Below are positions 9,979-19,900 of a stretch of 64,000 bases of DNA, piece by piece; positions within the stretch are counted from its first letter, which is position 1, and each line of letters begins with the position of its first letter. Below the pieces are notes generated by a model. The model saw only the letters and a list, made by a program, of their open reading frames with translations, was not told the origin of the DNA and did no database searches. Origin of the DNA: Pseudanabaena sp. FACHB-1998 (GTDB taxonomy: Bacteria; Cyanobacteriota; Cyanobacteriia; Pseudanabaenales; Pseudanabaenaceae). The stretch spans positions 1 through 64,000 of the forward strand of contig NZ_JACJQA010000006.1 of NCBI RefSeq assembly GCF_014696355.1. The letters run 5' to 3'. Both the position numbers and the translations under genes were made by a program.

Positions 9979-10072
9979 AAGGCAGACCACAGCTATCGTA
10001 GCTAGGCGTGATTAATAAACAGAACTACAACCTGTGGCGATCGCCGCGCGTGCGTCACAAATTGTAAATTTT

Positions 10073-12448
10073 TTACTCAGGCGATGAAACAAAACAAACC
10101 GCATTGGTGATCGACTGGTGCAACGTTAGCAAGATATCAGCCCTATCAGTGTCTAAATTATCTAAGCTTAGTCCCATGCAATCACGCAAACTCAGTTTTG
10201 GAAAACGATTTTGCAGCCAATCAATCTCTGCAACTGCCGATCGCGTAATCAGTAAAATTGGCAAGCTAGAGAGAATATCGAAATCGCTAATAGTTTCTAA
10301 ATGGGTCAGCAAGAACTGATTATCACCATCAAGTAAAAATAAATCGGGTTGCCAGATCTTCGACAAGACATCGCATTGCTGAAAGTCATCCACTTCGAGG
10401 AGGCAATGTCCCAGATCTTGTAATAGGTTAACCACACTATCGTTTATGTTTTGATTAAGATAGAGAAATTTTAAAGGCTTAGCAAGATTCGTATTGTGGG
10501 GCAGGAAGGTATTGAGATCCTCAGTTTTGATCGGTTTGAGTAAAATTCCATCAGCCTGATGCGAATTAATAATGGAGTCATCATTCCGCCTCATCATCAC
10601 CATCCGAATGTGCTGAGTCATCGCATCTCCCTTCAGTAGAGCCAGCACATCCCAGCCTGACAACATCGGCAAATGGGGACTTAGCAAAATTAGGCAGGGT
10701 TGTAATCTGCGCGCCTTTTCTAGAGCTTCTGTGCCAGTGCGGGCAATTACCACCTGATAATCCAGCGAAGCCAGCGTATTTCTTAACCACTCTAAGGTTT
10801 CCGCCGAAGTTTCCACAATCAATACTAAGCGATTGCGATTGTTATCAACTCTTGATGTTTGATGTTCGGGGCTTAGTGGTTCAGGAGGTAGCAAAATCGT
10901 AAATTGACTCCCCACATCTACCTGCGAAACAAAGGTAATATCACCACCATGTAAACGAGCTATATGTCTGGTGAGTAAAAGACTAGAGCCAGTACCTTCA
11001 AAGCGACGAGTCAATACATTTTCCACCTGCTGAAATTTCTGAAATACAAGGGATTGCTTTTCTTCAGGAATACCAATGCCTTGATCCCATACAGTCAGAG
11101 CTAGCCAACCTTCCCACCAGCGCACATTAATCCCAATTCGTGGTGCAGTTGGAGCCAAATCTTCCACCATTCCCGAAGGTAAAACACTAAATTTGAAGGC
11201 ATTGGAAAGCAGATTCACCAACATTTGTTGCAAGCGCGTCTCATCCGCAAAAATGGTTTGCACCGTTGAGTCAATATCTAGTTGGACATCTAGTTCCCAA
11301 CCTTCTTCAAAGTTATGGTTGCGAAAAATTGTGGAATCCTGCTGTACTAATTTGCGTACCTGCTGAATACTTTTTTGGCAGACATCTTTTACGGAAATCG
11401 TTTCTGCATATAGCTCTAATTGTCCTGCTTCCGCTTTGGCAAGGTCAAAGATATTGTCAATGATCGAAACTAACTGCCTACCACTTTGATGGATCATTTT
11501 CATATAGCGGCTCTGGCGCTCGTTTAGCTCACCAAAGGTATTGTTGCTCAAGAGGCTAGCAATGCCGATTACAGAGGTTAATGGTGTTTTGAGTTCATGG
11601 TTAATACAGGTCAAAAATTCATCTTTGAGGCGACTTACGCCTGATAGTTCTTGAGCAAGATTTTTTTGAGCTGTGATGTCGTAGGCGATCGCTAATTCTA
11701 GTCCTTGAAGGCTCCCATGCAAAGGCACATTAACCACTTGCCAAGTAAAAGGCGCTCCGTTAATAGTGCAGAATTGTTGAGTTTCGGGAAGTTTAGTTTG
11801 GAGTATTTGCGGAGAATCTTCTAAATCCCGAGAGTGACCATTAAAAATCTTGTCACTACCTTCATTTCTATTATTGTTATTTCCAGAATTACTGTGCAGA
11901 CTCTCATAAAGATTATTGCGCCATGCCGAGTTCATTCCCACTACCTTGCCGTCCTGATCGCTCACCATAACGGGCAGAGGTAATTGATAAATTAAAGGCA
12001 AGAGTAATGATGTTGGTGAAGGCTTTTGGCTTTGTTGTAATTGCGTCAGCGATCGCAATAATCCTGACACCTCCAAAATTGCCACAAACTTGCTATTCGT
12101 ATTCACTAACGCCCAAGTCTCGGCGGAATGTCGATATTGCGAAATTCTCTGCAAAAAATCAGCAATCGACATCGCACTAGAAATAGCTGGCAAAGGCTCT
12201 AGGTCAACTTCTTCTAAAGTGATCGAAGGCGCTGCAAAGACACAACTCTCAGTGTCAGATTGCCAATTTAGCAAACAACGCGCATTAAATAACCCTTGTG
12301 GCTGATCTTGGAGATCTAAAACCACAACATTCGACCATCCTTTCTTAAGAAGCTTTAAGGCTTCAGAAGTCGTGTCAGACAATCTGCATATAGCAACATG
12401 GGGCTGCCCATATATTTCTAAAGACTGATTTAAGATTAGGGTATCCAT
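10073..12448 (-). CDS. hybrid histidine kinase with degenerate receiver domains
   Basis: Soluble sensor kinase. Order: a CBS-like N-terminal region (about 10-135), a PAS domain (about 150-262), HisKA with phospho-accepting H284 (INHELKTPL), HATPase with N-box VNLLSNAFKF at 411-420 and G1 DQGIGIP at 455-461, then two receiver-like domains (about 540-655 and 660-785). The G2 box reads GTGSSLLLT (485-493) instead of GTGLGL, and the first receiver has Ser at the phospho-acceptor position (LLSPHLPM, S590). The receivers are therefore likely protein-interaction modules rather than phosphorylated. It is divergent from kaiA, with 162 bases between them, so a clock link is conceivable but unproven. 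Confidence 0.85.
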   Translation of the reverse strand: MDTLILNQSLEIYGQPHVAICRLSDTTSEALKLLKKGWSNVVVLDLQDQPQGLFNARCLLNWQSDTESCVFAAPSITLEEVDLEPLPAISSAMSIADFLQRISQYRHSAETWALVNTNSKFVAILEVSGLLRSLTQLQQSQKPSPTSLLLPLIYQLPLPVMVSDQDGKVVGMNSAWRNNLYESLHSNSGNNNNRNEGSDKIFNGHSRDLEDSPQILQTKLPETQQFCTINGAPFTWQVVNVPLHGSLQGLELAIAYDITAQKNLAQELSGVSRLKDEFLTCINHELKTPLTSVIGIASLLSNNTFGELNERQSRYMKMIHQSGRQLVSIIDNIFDLAKAEAGQLELYAETISVKDVCQKSIQQVRKLVQQDSTIFRNHNFEEGWELDVQLDIDSTVQTIFADETRLQQMLVNLLSNAFKFSVLPSGMVEDLAPTAPRIGINVRWWEGWLALTVWDQGIGIPEEKQSLVFQKFQQVENVLTRRFEGTGSSLLLTRHIARLHGGDITFVSQVDVGSQFTILLPPEPLSPEHQTSRVDNNRNRLVLIVETSAETLEWLRNTLASLDYQVVIARTGTEALEKARRLQPCLILLSPHLPMLSGWDVLALLKGDAMTQHIRMVMMRRNDDSIINSHQADGILLKPIKTEDLNTFLPHNTNLAKPLKFLYLNQNINDSVVNLLQDLGHCLLEVDDFQQCDVLSKIWQPDLFLLDGDNQFLLTHLETISDFDILSSLPILLITRSAVAEIDWLQNRFPKLSLRDCMGLSLDNLDTDRADILLTLHQSITNAVCFVSSPE

Positions 12449-12610
12449 ACGCTGAAACCCTTACGGGTTATTGTAAATAAGTATGCTTTATCACCGAAAG
12501 CCTGTAAATTTATATTTATAGTACGACCATCAATCTCACATGATTTCGCTATTTAAGTGCGAAAATAAAGATTAAGATAAAATTTCTGACGTTCAATTCA
12601 CCAATAGCCT

Positions 12611-13480
12611 GTGCCTGTTTTAACCAATTTACAAGTATGCTGTTTGGTGGCTGAATCTGATGTCACCCAAACACAAGCTACTCTAATAAAGTTTTTGCCA
12701 GAAGATCGCTATAGCCTTACGGTTATATCAGACCTAGAAGCACTTGTAAGTTTATTAAAGAAAACTCAAACTACCCAAGATTGTTTGGTTATATTTAAGG
12801 ATGTTGAAGTTGTCCTTGATCATCTCGGCAAGCTAAATATCTTTATACCTACCATACTAGTTCTAGAAGATCTTCATAACAATGGTGAAAGTCCTTATGA
12901 ACAAACTGAATCAAAAGACTTTTATCGAGCCAGTATTAGTATTAACTTTGAGCAGTTGCCAGATTTGCCCACCATCATTGATCAGGCGATCGCTACTTTT
13001 ATCAAAATTTCTCCTCAGGTTAAACATCAAGTCTACGTCAACATTCCGCATACCACGGTTTCCGAATCCTTAAGTGTTCAACAACAAAGACTAGCTGACA
13101 AACTCAATGAGAGATTAGGGTATTTGGGGGTGTATTACAAACGCGATTCACGGTTGTTCCTGAGAAACCTATCACCTGAAGATAGGAAGGAATACATTGT
13201 AAGGCTAAAGAATATCTATAGATCCATCATATTAGAGTATTTTTTGGAGGCGAATAGTGATTTAAATCCCAAAATAGATGAATTCGTCAACCTATCTTTT
13301 TTTGCTGATCTTTCTGTTTCTCAGGTCTTAGAAATTCACATGGAGCTGATGGACGATTTTGCCAAGCAGTTAAGACTAGAGGGGCGCAATGATGAAGTTT
13401 TGTTGGACTATCGAATTACTTTGATCGATATCATCGCGCATCTATGTGAGTTATATCGCCGTTCTATACCTAGAACTTAA
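12611..13480 (+). CDS. kaiA: circadian clock protein KaiA
   Basis: KaiA stimulates KaiC autophosphorylation by binding the KaiC C-terminal tail. The 289-residue length matches full-length KaiA: an N-terminal pseudo-receiver (about 1-140), a linker, then the helical dimerisation and KaiC-binding domain (about 170-285) with ERLGYLGVYYKRDSRLFLRN and DYRITLIDIIAHLCELYRR. The start is GTG. The gap of 210 bases to kaiB, with a terminator-like hairpin, suggests that kaiA and kaiBC are separate transcription units, as known for other cyanobacteria. Confidence 0.97.
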   Translation: MPVLTNLQVCCLVAESDVTQTQATLIKFLPEDRYSLTVISDLEALVSLLKKTQTTQDCLVIFKDVEVVLDHLGKLNIFIPTILVLEDLHNNGESPYEQTESKDFYRASISINFEQLPDLPTIIDQAIATFIKISPQVKHQVYVNIPHTTVSESLSVQQQRLADKLNERLGYLGVYYKRDSRLFLRNLSPEDRKEYIVRLKNIYRSIILEYFLEANSDLNPKIDEFVNLSFFADLSVSQVLEIHMELMDDFAKQLRLEGRNDEVLLDYRITLIDIIAHLCELYRRSIPRT

Positions 13481-13494
13481 ACTATAGGTTAACC

Positions 13495-13533
13495 AAATAA
13501 AAACATCACCCTAGGGGTTTACGGTTTTTATTT
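13495..13533 (+). terminator. possible terminator between kaiA and kaiB
   Basis: A 10-bp AT-rich stem (aaataaaaac ... gtttttattt) closes over a loop containing ccctagggg, 15 bases after the kaiA stop. It is weak, so partial read-through into kaiBC is possible. Confidence 0.5.
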
Positions 13534-13690
13534 TGCTATAGGCAAAATGAAAACCACTGGATCTTGAGTTAATTGTAAATCTTTAAACTTTGTCCAGATT
13601 TGGGGATAGAGCTAGACTAAATGCAACAATTTAATCTAGAGAAGTTTAAGAGATAAGTTATAAATAGCCGAAGCAAGCAATTTTAATGAA

Positions 13691-13990
13691 ATGATTCGTA
13701 AAACATATGTCCTTAAACTTTACGTCGCGGGAAACACGCCGAACTCGGTGCGGGCGTTGAAGATGCTCAATGATATTCTTGAAAAGGAATTTCAAGGAGT
13801 TTATACATTAAAGGTAATTGATGTGCTTAAAAATCCTCGACTAGCAGAGGAGGACAAGATATTAGCTACTCCAACGTTAGCTAAGGTCTTGCCGCCGCCT
13901 GTGAGAAAAATTATTGGCGATCTTTCCGATCGCGAAAAAGTGTTAATTGGACTAGATTTACTATATGAGGAGTTAATGGGCAATGACTAG
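13691..13990 (+). CDS. kaiB: circadian clock protein KaiB
   Basis: A thioredoxin-like, fold-switching protein that binds the KaiC CI ring and sequesters KaiA to start the dephosphorylation phase. The sequence is typical: [20 protein letters not shown] at the start, the middle segment [23 protein letters not shown], and a short acidic C-terminus. Its 99 residues are slightly below the usual 102-108, with the difference in the tail. The stop overlaps the kaiC start by 8 bases, so translation is likely coupled. Confidence 0.98.
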   Translation: MIRKTYVLKLYVAGNTPNSVRALKMLNDILEKEFQGVYTLKVIDVLKNPRLAEEDKILATPTLAKVLPPPVRKIIGDLSDREKVLIGLDLLYEELMGND

Positions 13991-15554
13991 CTCACGCAGT
14001 GACATTGATATTGACAGTAATAGTGAAACCAAAAGGCAAGAGCTAGGGGTGCAAAAACTACGCACCATGATTGAGGGCTTAGATGATATTACTCACGGTG
14101 GTCTACCGAAAGGGCGATCAACTCTGGTAAGTGGAACCTCTGGGACTGGGAAAACCCTCTTAGCAATGCAGTTTCTCTATAACGGCATTACGGGGCTAGA
14201 TGAGCATGGTGTATTTGTTACCTTTGAAGAGTCTCCCTCAGACATTATTAAAAATGCCTATAGCTTTAACTGGGATTTACAAAAATTAATCGATGAAGGT
14301 AAGTTATTTATCCTTGATGCTTCTCCTGATCCTGAAGGACAGGAAGTGGTAGGGGATTTTGACTTGTCGGCTTTAATTGAGCGGATTCAATACGCGATTA
14401 TCAAATACAAGGCAAAGCGAATTTCGATTGATTCGATGACTGCCATATTTCAGCAGTACGACTCTTTGGGCTTAGTTCGCCGAGAAATTTTTCGGATTGT
14501 GGCGCGGCTAAAATCCTTGGGTGTTACTACTGTAATGACCACTGAACGCGAGTTAGAGTATGGACCAGTGGCAAGATTTGGGGTTGAAGAATTCGTCTCA
14601 GACAACGTAATTATTTTAAGAAATGTCTTAGATGGGGAACGTCGTCATCGCACAGCGGAAATTCTCAAGTTGCGGGGAACTACTCACATGAAGGGAGAGT
14701 TTCCATTTACCATGACCAGCAAAGGAATCAATATATTCCCATTGGGAGCAATGCGTCTTACTCAAAAATCTTCCAATACCAGAGTTTCTTCGGGTATTGC
14801 CACGCTGGATGAAATGTGCGGAGGCGGCTACTTCAAAGACTCAATTATTTTAACTACTGGCGCTACGGGTACGGGTAAGACCTTGATGGTCAGTAAGTTT
14901 ATTGAGAATGGTTGTGAAAATGGGGAACGGGCGATTTTATTTGCCTATGAAGAATCTCGTCAGCAACTTACGCGCAATGCTTCATCTTGGGGTACGGACT
15001 TTGATAAGTGGGAAAGCTCTGGTTTACTCAAAATTATCTGTGTGTATCCAGAGTCTTCTGGTTTAGAAGATCACTTGCAGGTAATTAAGTCTGAGATCGA
15101 GATGTTTAAGCCCTCGCGAATTGCGATCGACTCTCTCTCGGCTCTAGCGAGAGGAGTCAGCAACAATACTTTCCGTCAGTTTGTGATTGGCTTAACGGGC
15201 TATGTCAAACAGGAGGAAATTACGGGCTTATTTACGAATACCACCGATCAATTCATGGGTTCGCATTCAATTACGGAATCGCATATTTCCACAATTACAG
15301 ACACGATTATTCTGTTGCAGTATGTGGAAATTCGTGGTCAAATGTCTCGCGCCGTGAATGTGTTCAAGATGCGCGGATCTCGCCATGATAGCCGTATTCG
15401 TGAATATATCATTACCGATCAGGGCGCACAAATTAAGGATTCCTTCCAAGGTTTCGAGAGAATTCTGAGTGGTTCGCCAACGAGAGTATCGGTAGATGAG
15501 AAGTCGGAGTTATCACGTATTATTCGAGGTGTCTCAGTTGAACCTTTAGAGTAA
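13983..15554 (+). CDS. kaiC: circadian clock ATPase/autokinase KaiC
   Basis: The core clock component, a hexameric double-RecA-domain ATPase that phosphorylates itself in a 24-hour cycle. CI carries Walker A GTSGTGKT (51-58) and catalytic E82/E83; CII carries GATGTGKT (293-300) and E323/E324. The phosphorylation pair is S436/T437 in SHISTITDT, matching S431/T432 of the Synechococcus protein. The C-terminal A-loop and KaiA-binding tail are present. At 523 residues it is full-length and seems fully functional. Confidence 0.98.
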   Translation: MTSSRSDIDIDSNSETKRQELGVQKLRTMIEGLDDITHGGLPKGRSTLVSGTSGTGKTLLAMQFLYNGITGLDEHGVFVTFEESPSDIIKNAYSFNWDLQKLIDEGKLFILDASPDPEGQEVVGDFDLSALIERIQYAIIKYKAKRISIDSMTAIFQQYDSLGLVRREIFRIVARLKSLGVTTVMTTERELEYGPVARFGVEEFVSDNVIILRNVLDGERRHRTAEILKLRGTTHMKGEFPFTMTSKGINIFPLGAMRLTQKSSNTRVSSGIATLDEMCGGGYFKDSIILTTGATGTGKTLMVSKFIENGCENGERAILFAYEESRQQLTRNASSWGTDFDKWESSGLLKIICVYPESSGLEDHLQVIKSEIEMFKPSRIAIDSLSALARGVSNNTFRQFVIGLTGYVKQEEITGLFTNTTDQFMGSHSITESHISTITDTIILLQYVEIRGQMSRAVNVFKMRGSRHDSRIREYIITDQGAQIKDSFQGFERILSGSPTRVSVDEKSELSRIIRGVSVEPLE

Positions 15555-15588
15555 GCAAATAGAGAAAACAAAGTATATTTGTTTATTA

Positions 15589-15730
15589 ACTGATGTTACG
15601 TGGAAGTTTCCAAGACCCTCACCCCTAGCCCCTCTCCCAAAAGGGGAGAGGGGAACAAGAAATTGTCTTACTCCCCTTCTCCCTTGACGGGAGAGGGGGC
15701 TGGGGGGTGAGGGTTCCACGTAACATCAGT
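15589..15730. mobile_element. MITE C (142 bp), TATTA target duplication, same termini as the IS at the left edge
   Basis: Terminal inverted repeats actgatgttacgtggaa and its complement are flanked by direct copies of tatta (15584-15588 and 15731-15735). The interior is a C/G-rich inverted repeat without coding capacity. The outer 17 bases are identical to the terminus at 92-108, so that IS probably supplied the transposase. Confidence 0.85.
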
Positions 15731-15732
15731 TA

Positions 15733-15775
15733 TTAAAAAAGAGTGGCAGCGCTTTGCGTCGCCACTCTTTTTTAA
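15733..15775. terminator. palindromic terminator between kaiC and the MerR gene
   Basis: A 15-bp stem (ttaaaaaagagtggc) with the variant centre agcgctttgcgtc. The right arm contains the stop codon of the minus-strand MerR gene. MITE C inserted at its left foot. Confidence 0.75.
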
Positions 15776-16686
15776 ATTTTAGTGTTTGTAAAGTCTGCGC
15801 CTGTTAAAACTGCATCGCTAAAATTAACTTCCTGTAGATTCGCACCATTAAAATTTGCCCCTCCTAAATTTGCCGAGGTAAAATTTGCGCCTGCGAGATC
15901 AGCACCGCTCAAATCTACGCCCATTAACAGAGCTTCCGTAAAGTTAGCCTTTTGTAAACAAGCTTCGCTCATGATGGCTCCAGCCAAATTTGCGCCCACA
16001 AATCGAGACTCGATCGCCGATAATTCACACAAATCGGCAAGCATTAATTTGGCATTGGTAAAGTCTGCTCCGCTTAAATTTGCCCCATTGAGTTTGGCAC
16101 TCACCAAATTGATTAAGCGAAAGTTCCGCTTGCCAACGGAATACATATAAAGAACTTCTTGGCTGCGATTGCTAAATAAATTAATAGATGCTGGGCGATC
16201 GCCTTGATTTTCTTCTAATAACAAGGACTCGGTGGCTTCGCTCATGAGATTGAGCAAAAGATTTTGAGGAGTCTCGGAGTTTTGAATATCGCGATCGGGC
16301 AAGTCTTCGGCGATTCGCTCTAAGCGTTGAGTGATCGTTTGCCGTTGCGTCATTAATTCTTGAATTTGGCTATCTAACTTTTCTAGATGCTGAGATACCA
16401 TTTGTTTGAAGGTGGCATAGGGAATCGTATGCAGGGCTTGCAAATCAAGTAATTGTTTAACTTCTTCCAGAGATAGCCCAAAAGCCTTGGCACTTTGAAT
16501 AAATAATAGTCGCTCTAAGGCATCGGGGGCATAAAGTCGATATCCCTGTGGCGATCGCAAAGGTTCCAGAAGCAAACCTAATCGTTCGTAATAGCGAATT
16601 GTGGCGGTGGGAATTTCTGCTAATCGGCTAAGTTCCCCAATCAGCCATCCGCGAGTATTAATTGATGCATTTCCGTTAGATTCCAT
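15772..16686 (-). CDS. MerR-family regulator fused to a pentapeptide-repeat domain
   Basis: The N-terminus is a clear MerR DNA-binding domain (about 14-82: LIGELSRLAEIPTATIRYYE, then GYRLYAPDALERL), followed by the usual dimerisation coiled coil (about 88-135). The effector region carries no metal-binding Cys pair. It is instead a run of pentapeptide repeats (about 195-304: AKLNGANLSGADF, ADLAGANFTSANLGGANF), which fold as a right-handed beta helix. Such helices can mimic DNA or bind protein partners. The regulated gene is unknown. The gene is convergent with kaiC and shares its terminator. Confidence 0.85.
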   Translation of the reverse strand: MESNGNASINTRGWLIGELSRLAEIPTATIRYYERLGLLLEPLRSPQGYRLYAPDALERLLFIQSAKAFGLSLEEVKQLLDLQALHTIPYATFKQMVSQHLEKLDSQIQELMTQRQTITQRLERIAEDLPDRDIQNSETPQNLLLNLMSEATESLLLEENQGDRPASINLFSNRSQEVLYMYSVGKRNFRLINLVSAKLNGANLSGADFTNAKLMLADLCELSAIESRFVGANLAGAIMSEACLQKANFTEALLMGVDLSGADLAGANFTSANLGGANFNGANLQEVNFSDAVLTGADFTNTKI

Positions 16687-16945
16687 ATTCTTTTACGAAT
16701 TTATACCAAGGTAAAAAATGGCTACACCATTTTTTTGCGGCGCGAAGCGCCGACCCTCCTTATATATTTAGTACCAGTCAAGGATGATTGATAAGTTTTT
16801 TTAATAGATATTTCTATGGCAGTCATATTGACCTTAAAGCTAACTGCAAACCCTAACCTAGGTGACATGAGGTTTAAATATCGTCTTGATAAAAATAACC
16901 CAAGGGAATAGGTAGCTCGTTAGAAGTAGTTATAGCAGTTTTTAA
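16687..16945. repeat. intergenic repeats: hairpin plus a bare GGCGC core
   Basis: A hairpin aaaaaatgg-ctaca-ccatttttt lies at 16713-16735 and abuts a bare core gcggcgcgaagcgccg at 16737-16752 that has no long arms. The motif ttataccaa precedes it, as in the elements near 24425 and 33074. No gene is visible. Confidence 0.55.
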
Positions 16946-19900
16946 ATGAAATTGTTTTGTTTGAAAACTGCTATTTCCTCAAGTCAAAAAATAAGTACAA
17001 GTAAAAATAAATTTATCTCAAGGTTATTCGTCATGCCACTTCAAAGCACATCTCAAGGAACATTTACAGTTGGAACAACGGGACAACTTAGTTTTGATTT
17101 TCTCTTTGATGGCGGATTATTTAAAGGCGAACTTGCTATATTCAGTTTAAAGGGGATGGATAGCTTAGAAGTTGGGTCAGATGCTTTCATCCAAGAAGCC
17201 ACGCGCCGCGCTTTGACTAATTCGACTCAAGGCAGAATTTTAGTCTCAGATAATTCCGAAGGAGCAAAATTTAGCGCTAAACTCGGTTGGGAAGATGATT
17301 TCAATAGCGGCGCGTATAAAGGAATCAAGAATTTCTCCATGCAAGCGGGCGATCGCGTTGCCTTTATGTTGGTATCGAATGGAACTGTCAGCAATACTTT
17401 TAATAGCCTTAATAATGGACTAGAGTTAACTAGCGATCACGCTCCTTTATTTTCGATTAGTGCCGCTAACCCCGATCTTACCAATCAATTTGCTCAAATA
17501 GATGATGTTGGTGGTCGTGGCAATCTCTTTGGGATGGAAGATGTGCGGCTGAAGGGCGGCTCAGATTATGACTATAACGATTTAGTGTTTCAATTTACGG
17601 GTGCTGAGGGTAATGGCATCCCTGCAATTGAAGATACGATGGCGGTTACCAAAGACTGGATTGATACAGCGATCGGTAAACAGATTACAGACTATGCGAG
17701 TCGTTCTACTTTTGATTCGGGGATATTTCGCGTCGATGATTCAGGACAAGTAGGCGTAGAGTATCTCTATGATGGTGGTTGGTATCAGGGCGAAATGGCA
17801 ATCTTTAGCCTGAAGGGAATGGAAGGATTAAAGGTGGATTCCTACGAGTTTGTTCAAGAGGCAACTCGCCGAGCTTTGAGCGATTCTACTCAGGGACATA
17901 TTGTGATCAAAGATCGCACTGAAGGCGCAAAGTATACCGCTAAATTTGCTTGGGAAGATGGGTTTAATAGCGGTTCCTATCTAGGCGAGAAAACCTTTGC
18001 GATGAACGTGGGCGAAGATTTCGCGGTGATGTTGATTCAAAATTCGACAGTGCAGGAATTAGCAAATGATGTCACGAAGATGTGGTCGGGTAATCGCTTA
18101 CCTATTTTCTCAATTCCCCAAGCCAATATTGGCGCACCGACTAACATTCGTCAAATTGTCGATGTGACGGGCAAGGGTGACACATTCGGCATGGAAGATG
18201 TGCGGACTGATTGGGGGACGATGTCCGATCGCGATTATAACGATATGGTCTTCCGTTTTACGGGAGCTAAGGGAGTTGCACCCTTGATGGATGCAGAAGT
18301 TAATCGCGATCGCGATTGGCGCAATTCTTCGGTGGGCATGGAATTAGTGCAGTATGTGACTCGCCCCGACTATAGTGGCGGCATCTTTGATACGGGTGAA
18401 ACGGGTAAGGTTCGCATTGATTTTCTTCATGATGGTGGCTACTATCAGAGTGAACTGGCAATCTTTAGCCTTGATGGAATGGAAAACCTAAAGGCAGGCT
18501 CAACGGAATTTATCCAAGAAGCAACCCGTCGCGCTCTCAGCGAATCTAATCTGGGTCATGTGGTAATTAAGGATCGTTCCGATGCGGCAAGATTTTCTGA
18601 TCAAGTTGCATGGGAAGCAGATTTTAATTCGGGGACTTATAAAGGCGCTCAAACTTTTGACCTGTCTCCCCGTGGTCACTTCGCCTTTATGCTGGTGCAG
18701 AACAATACCGTAGCGGCGATCGCTAACAATATCTCCTCTATTTCGCAAACTGGTAACCTACCCCTTTTCTCAATTCCAGAAGCTAACCCCTTTGGAACCT
18801 CTATGGGACAAATGGTCAATGTCGATGGCAAAAACACCTATGCCTTTGAAGATAACCGTCTGGATTTACCCAATATTGCCGATCGCGACTATAACGACAT
18901 TGTCTTTCAGGTCAAAGGGGCTACTAGCGACGTTCCTTTAATGAGTAGCTTTGTTAATCCTACAAAAGATTGGCGAGGTTCGGATGCAGCAAAAGAATTA
19001 CTGTCCTATGCGAGTCGCGCTGAATATGACAAGGGCGTAATTACCTCTGGACAATCGGGTAAGGTTGAAGTTGAATTTCTCTACGACGGTGGCTATTATA
19101 AGGGCGATGTGGGTATTTTCAGCCTTGATGGGATGGACAACTATGGGGCTGGTTCGGCAGCATTCATCTCGGAGGCTGCTCGTCGTGTCGCTAGCAACTC
19201 TCAGCAGGGCTATGTGTTGGTAAGTGATAATTCGGATGCCGCTAAATTTACCAGTGGCTTAGATTGGGAATCTAATTTTAACTCTGGTGTCTATAAGGGA
19301 ACCCAGACGCTTAGCCTTGCTGCTAATACTTCCTATGGAGTGATGCAGGTTCCCAATGGCACGATTTCTCAAGTAATCGCCAATCCTGCGATTGATGGCG
19401 ATAAGCGTCCTCTGTTTTCGATGCTCGACAATAACCCTAGTCGCAGTTTTCAAATTGGTAAAACTGATGTGGGCAACGGCTCATCAATTATCTCTATCGA
19501 AGATCAGCGTCTTGATGGAGCTAGCGATCGCGACTATAACGACATCATTTTCCGCATTAAGGGAGCCGATGTTGCGGCGGACACTCTTGATCGGGTGATG
19601 GCAGCTAATAAAGACTGGCGATCGACTGATATGGGCAAAGCTCTGATTGATTATGCTAGCAATCCAGCAGCGGCTAGCAGTTCAAGGTTTGGCTTTGGCT
19701 TTAGCTGGAGCGATACTGTCCAAGGTACAGATGCTAATGACTACCTTTCTAGCGGCAATGGCAATGATACCCTGATTGGCGGTAAAGGCAATGATATTCT
19801 CGTTGGTGGTGTTGGTAACGATATCTTCCAATTCAACAATATCAATGAGGCAGGGGATACGATTCTCGATTTCAGTGCAGGTGACGCGATTAATTTGAAG

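Larger units (their letters stand above)
9322..10072. other. intergenic region between the cyclase and the hybrid kinase
   Basis: The 751 bases hold no credible gene. They contain the three inverted-repeat structures listed separately (9440-9500, 9619-9703, 9928-9978). The stretch 9704-9927 between them shows nothing I recognise. Confidence 0.6.
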
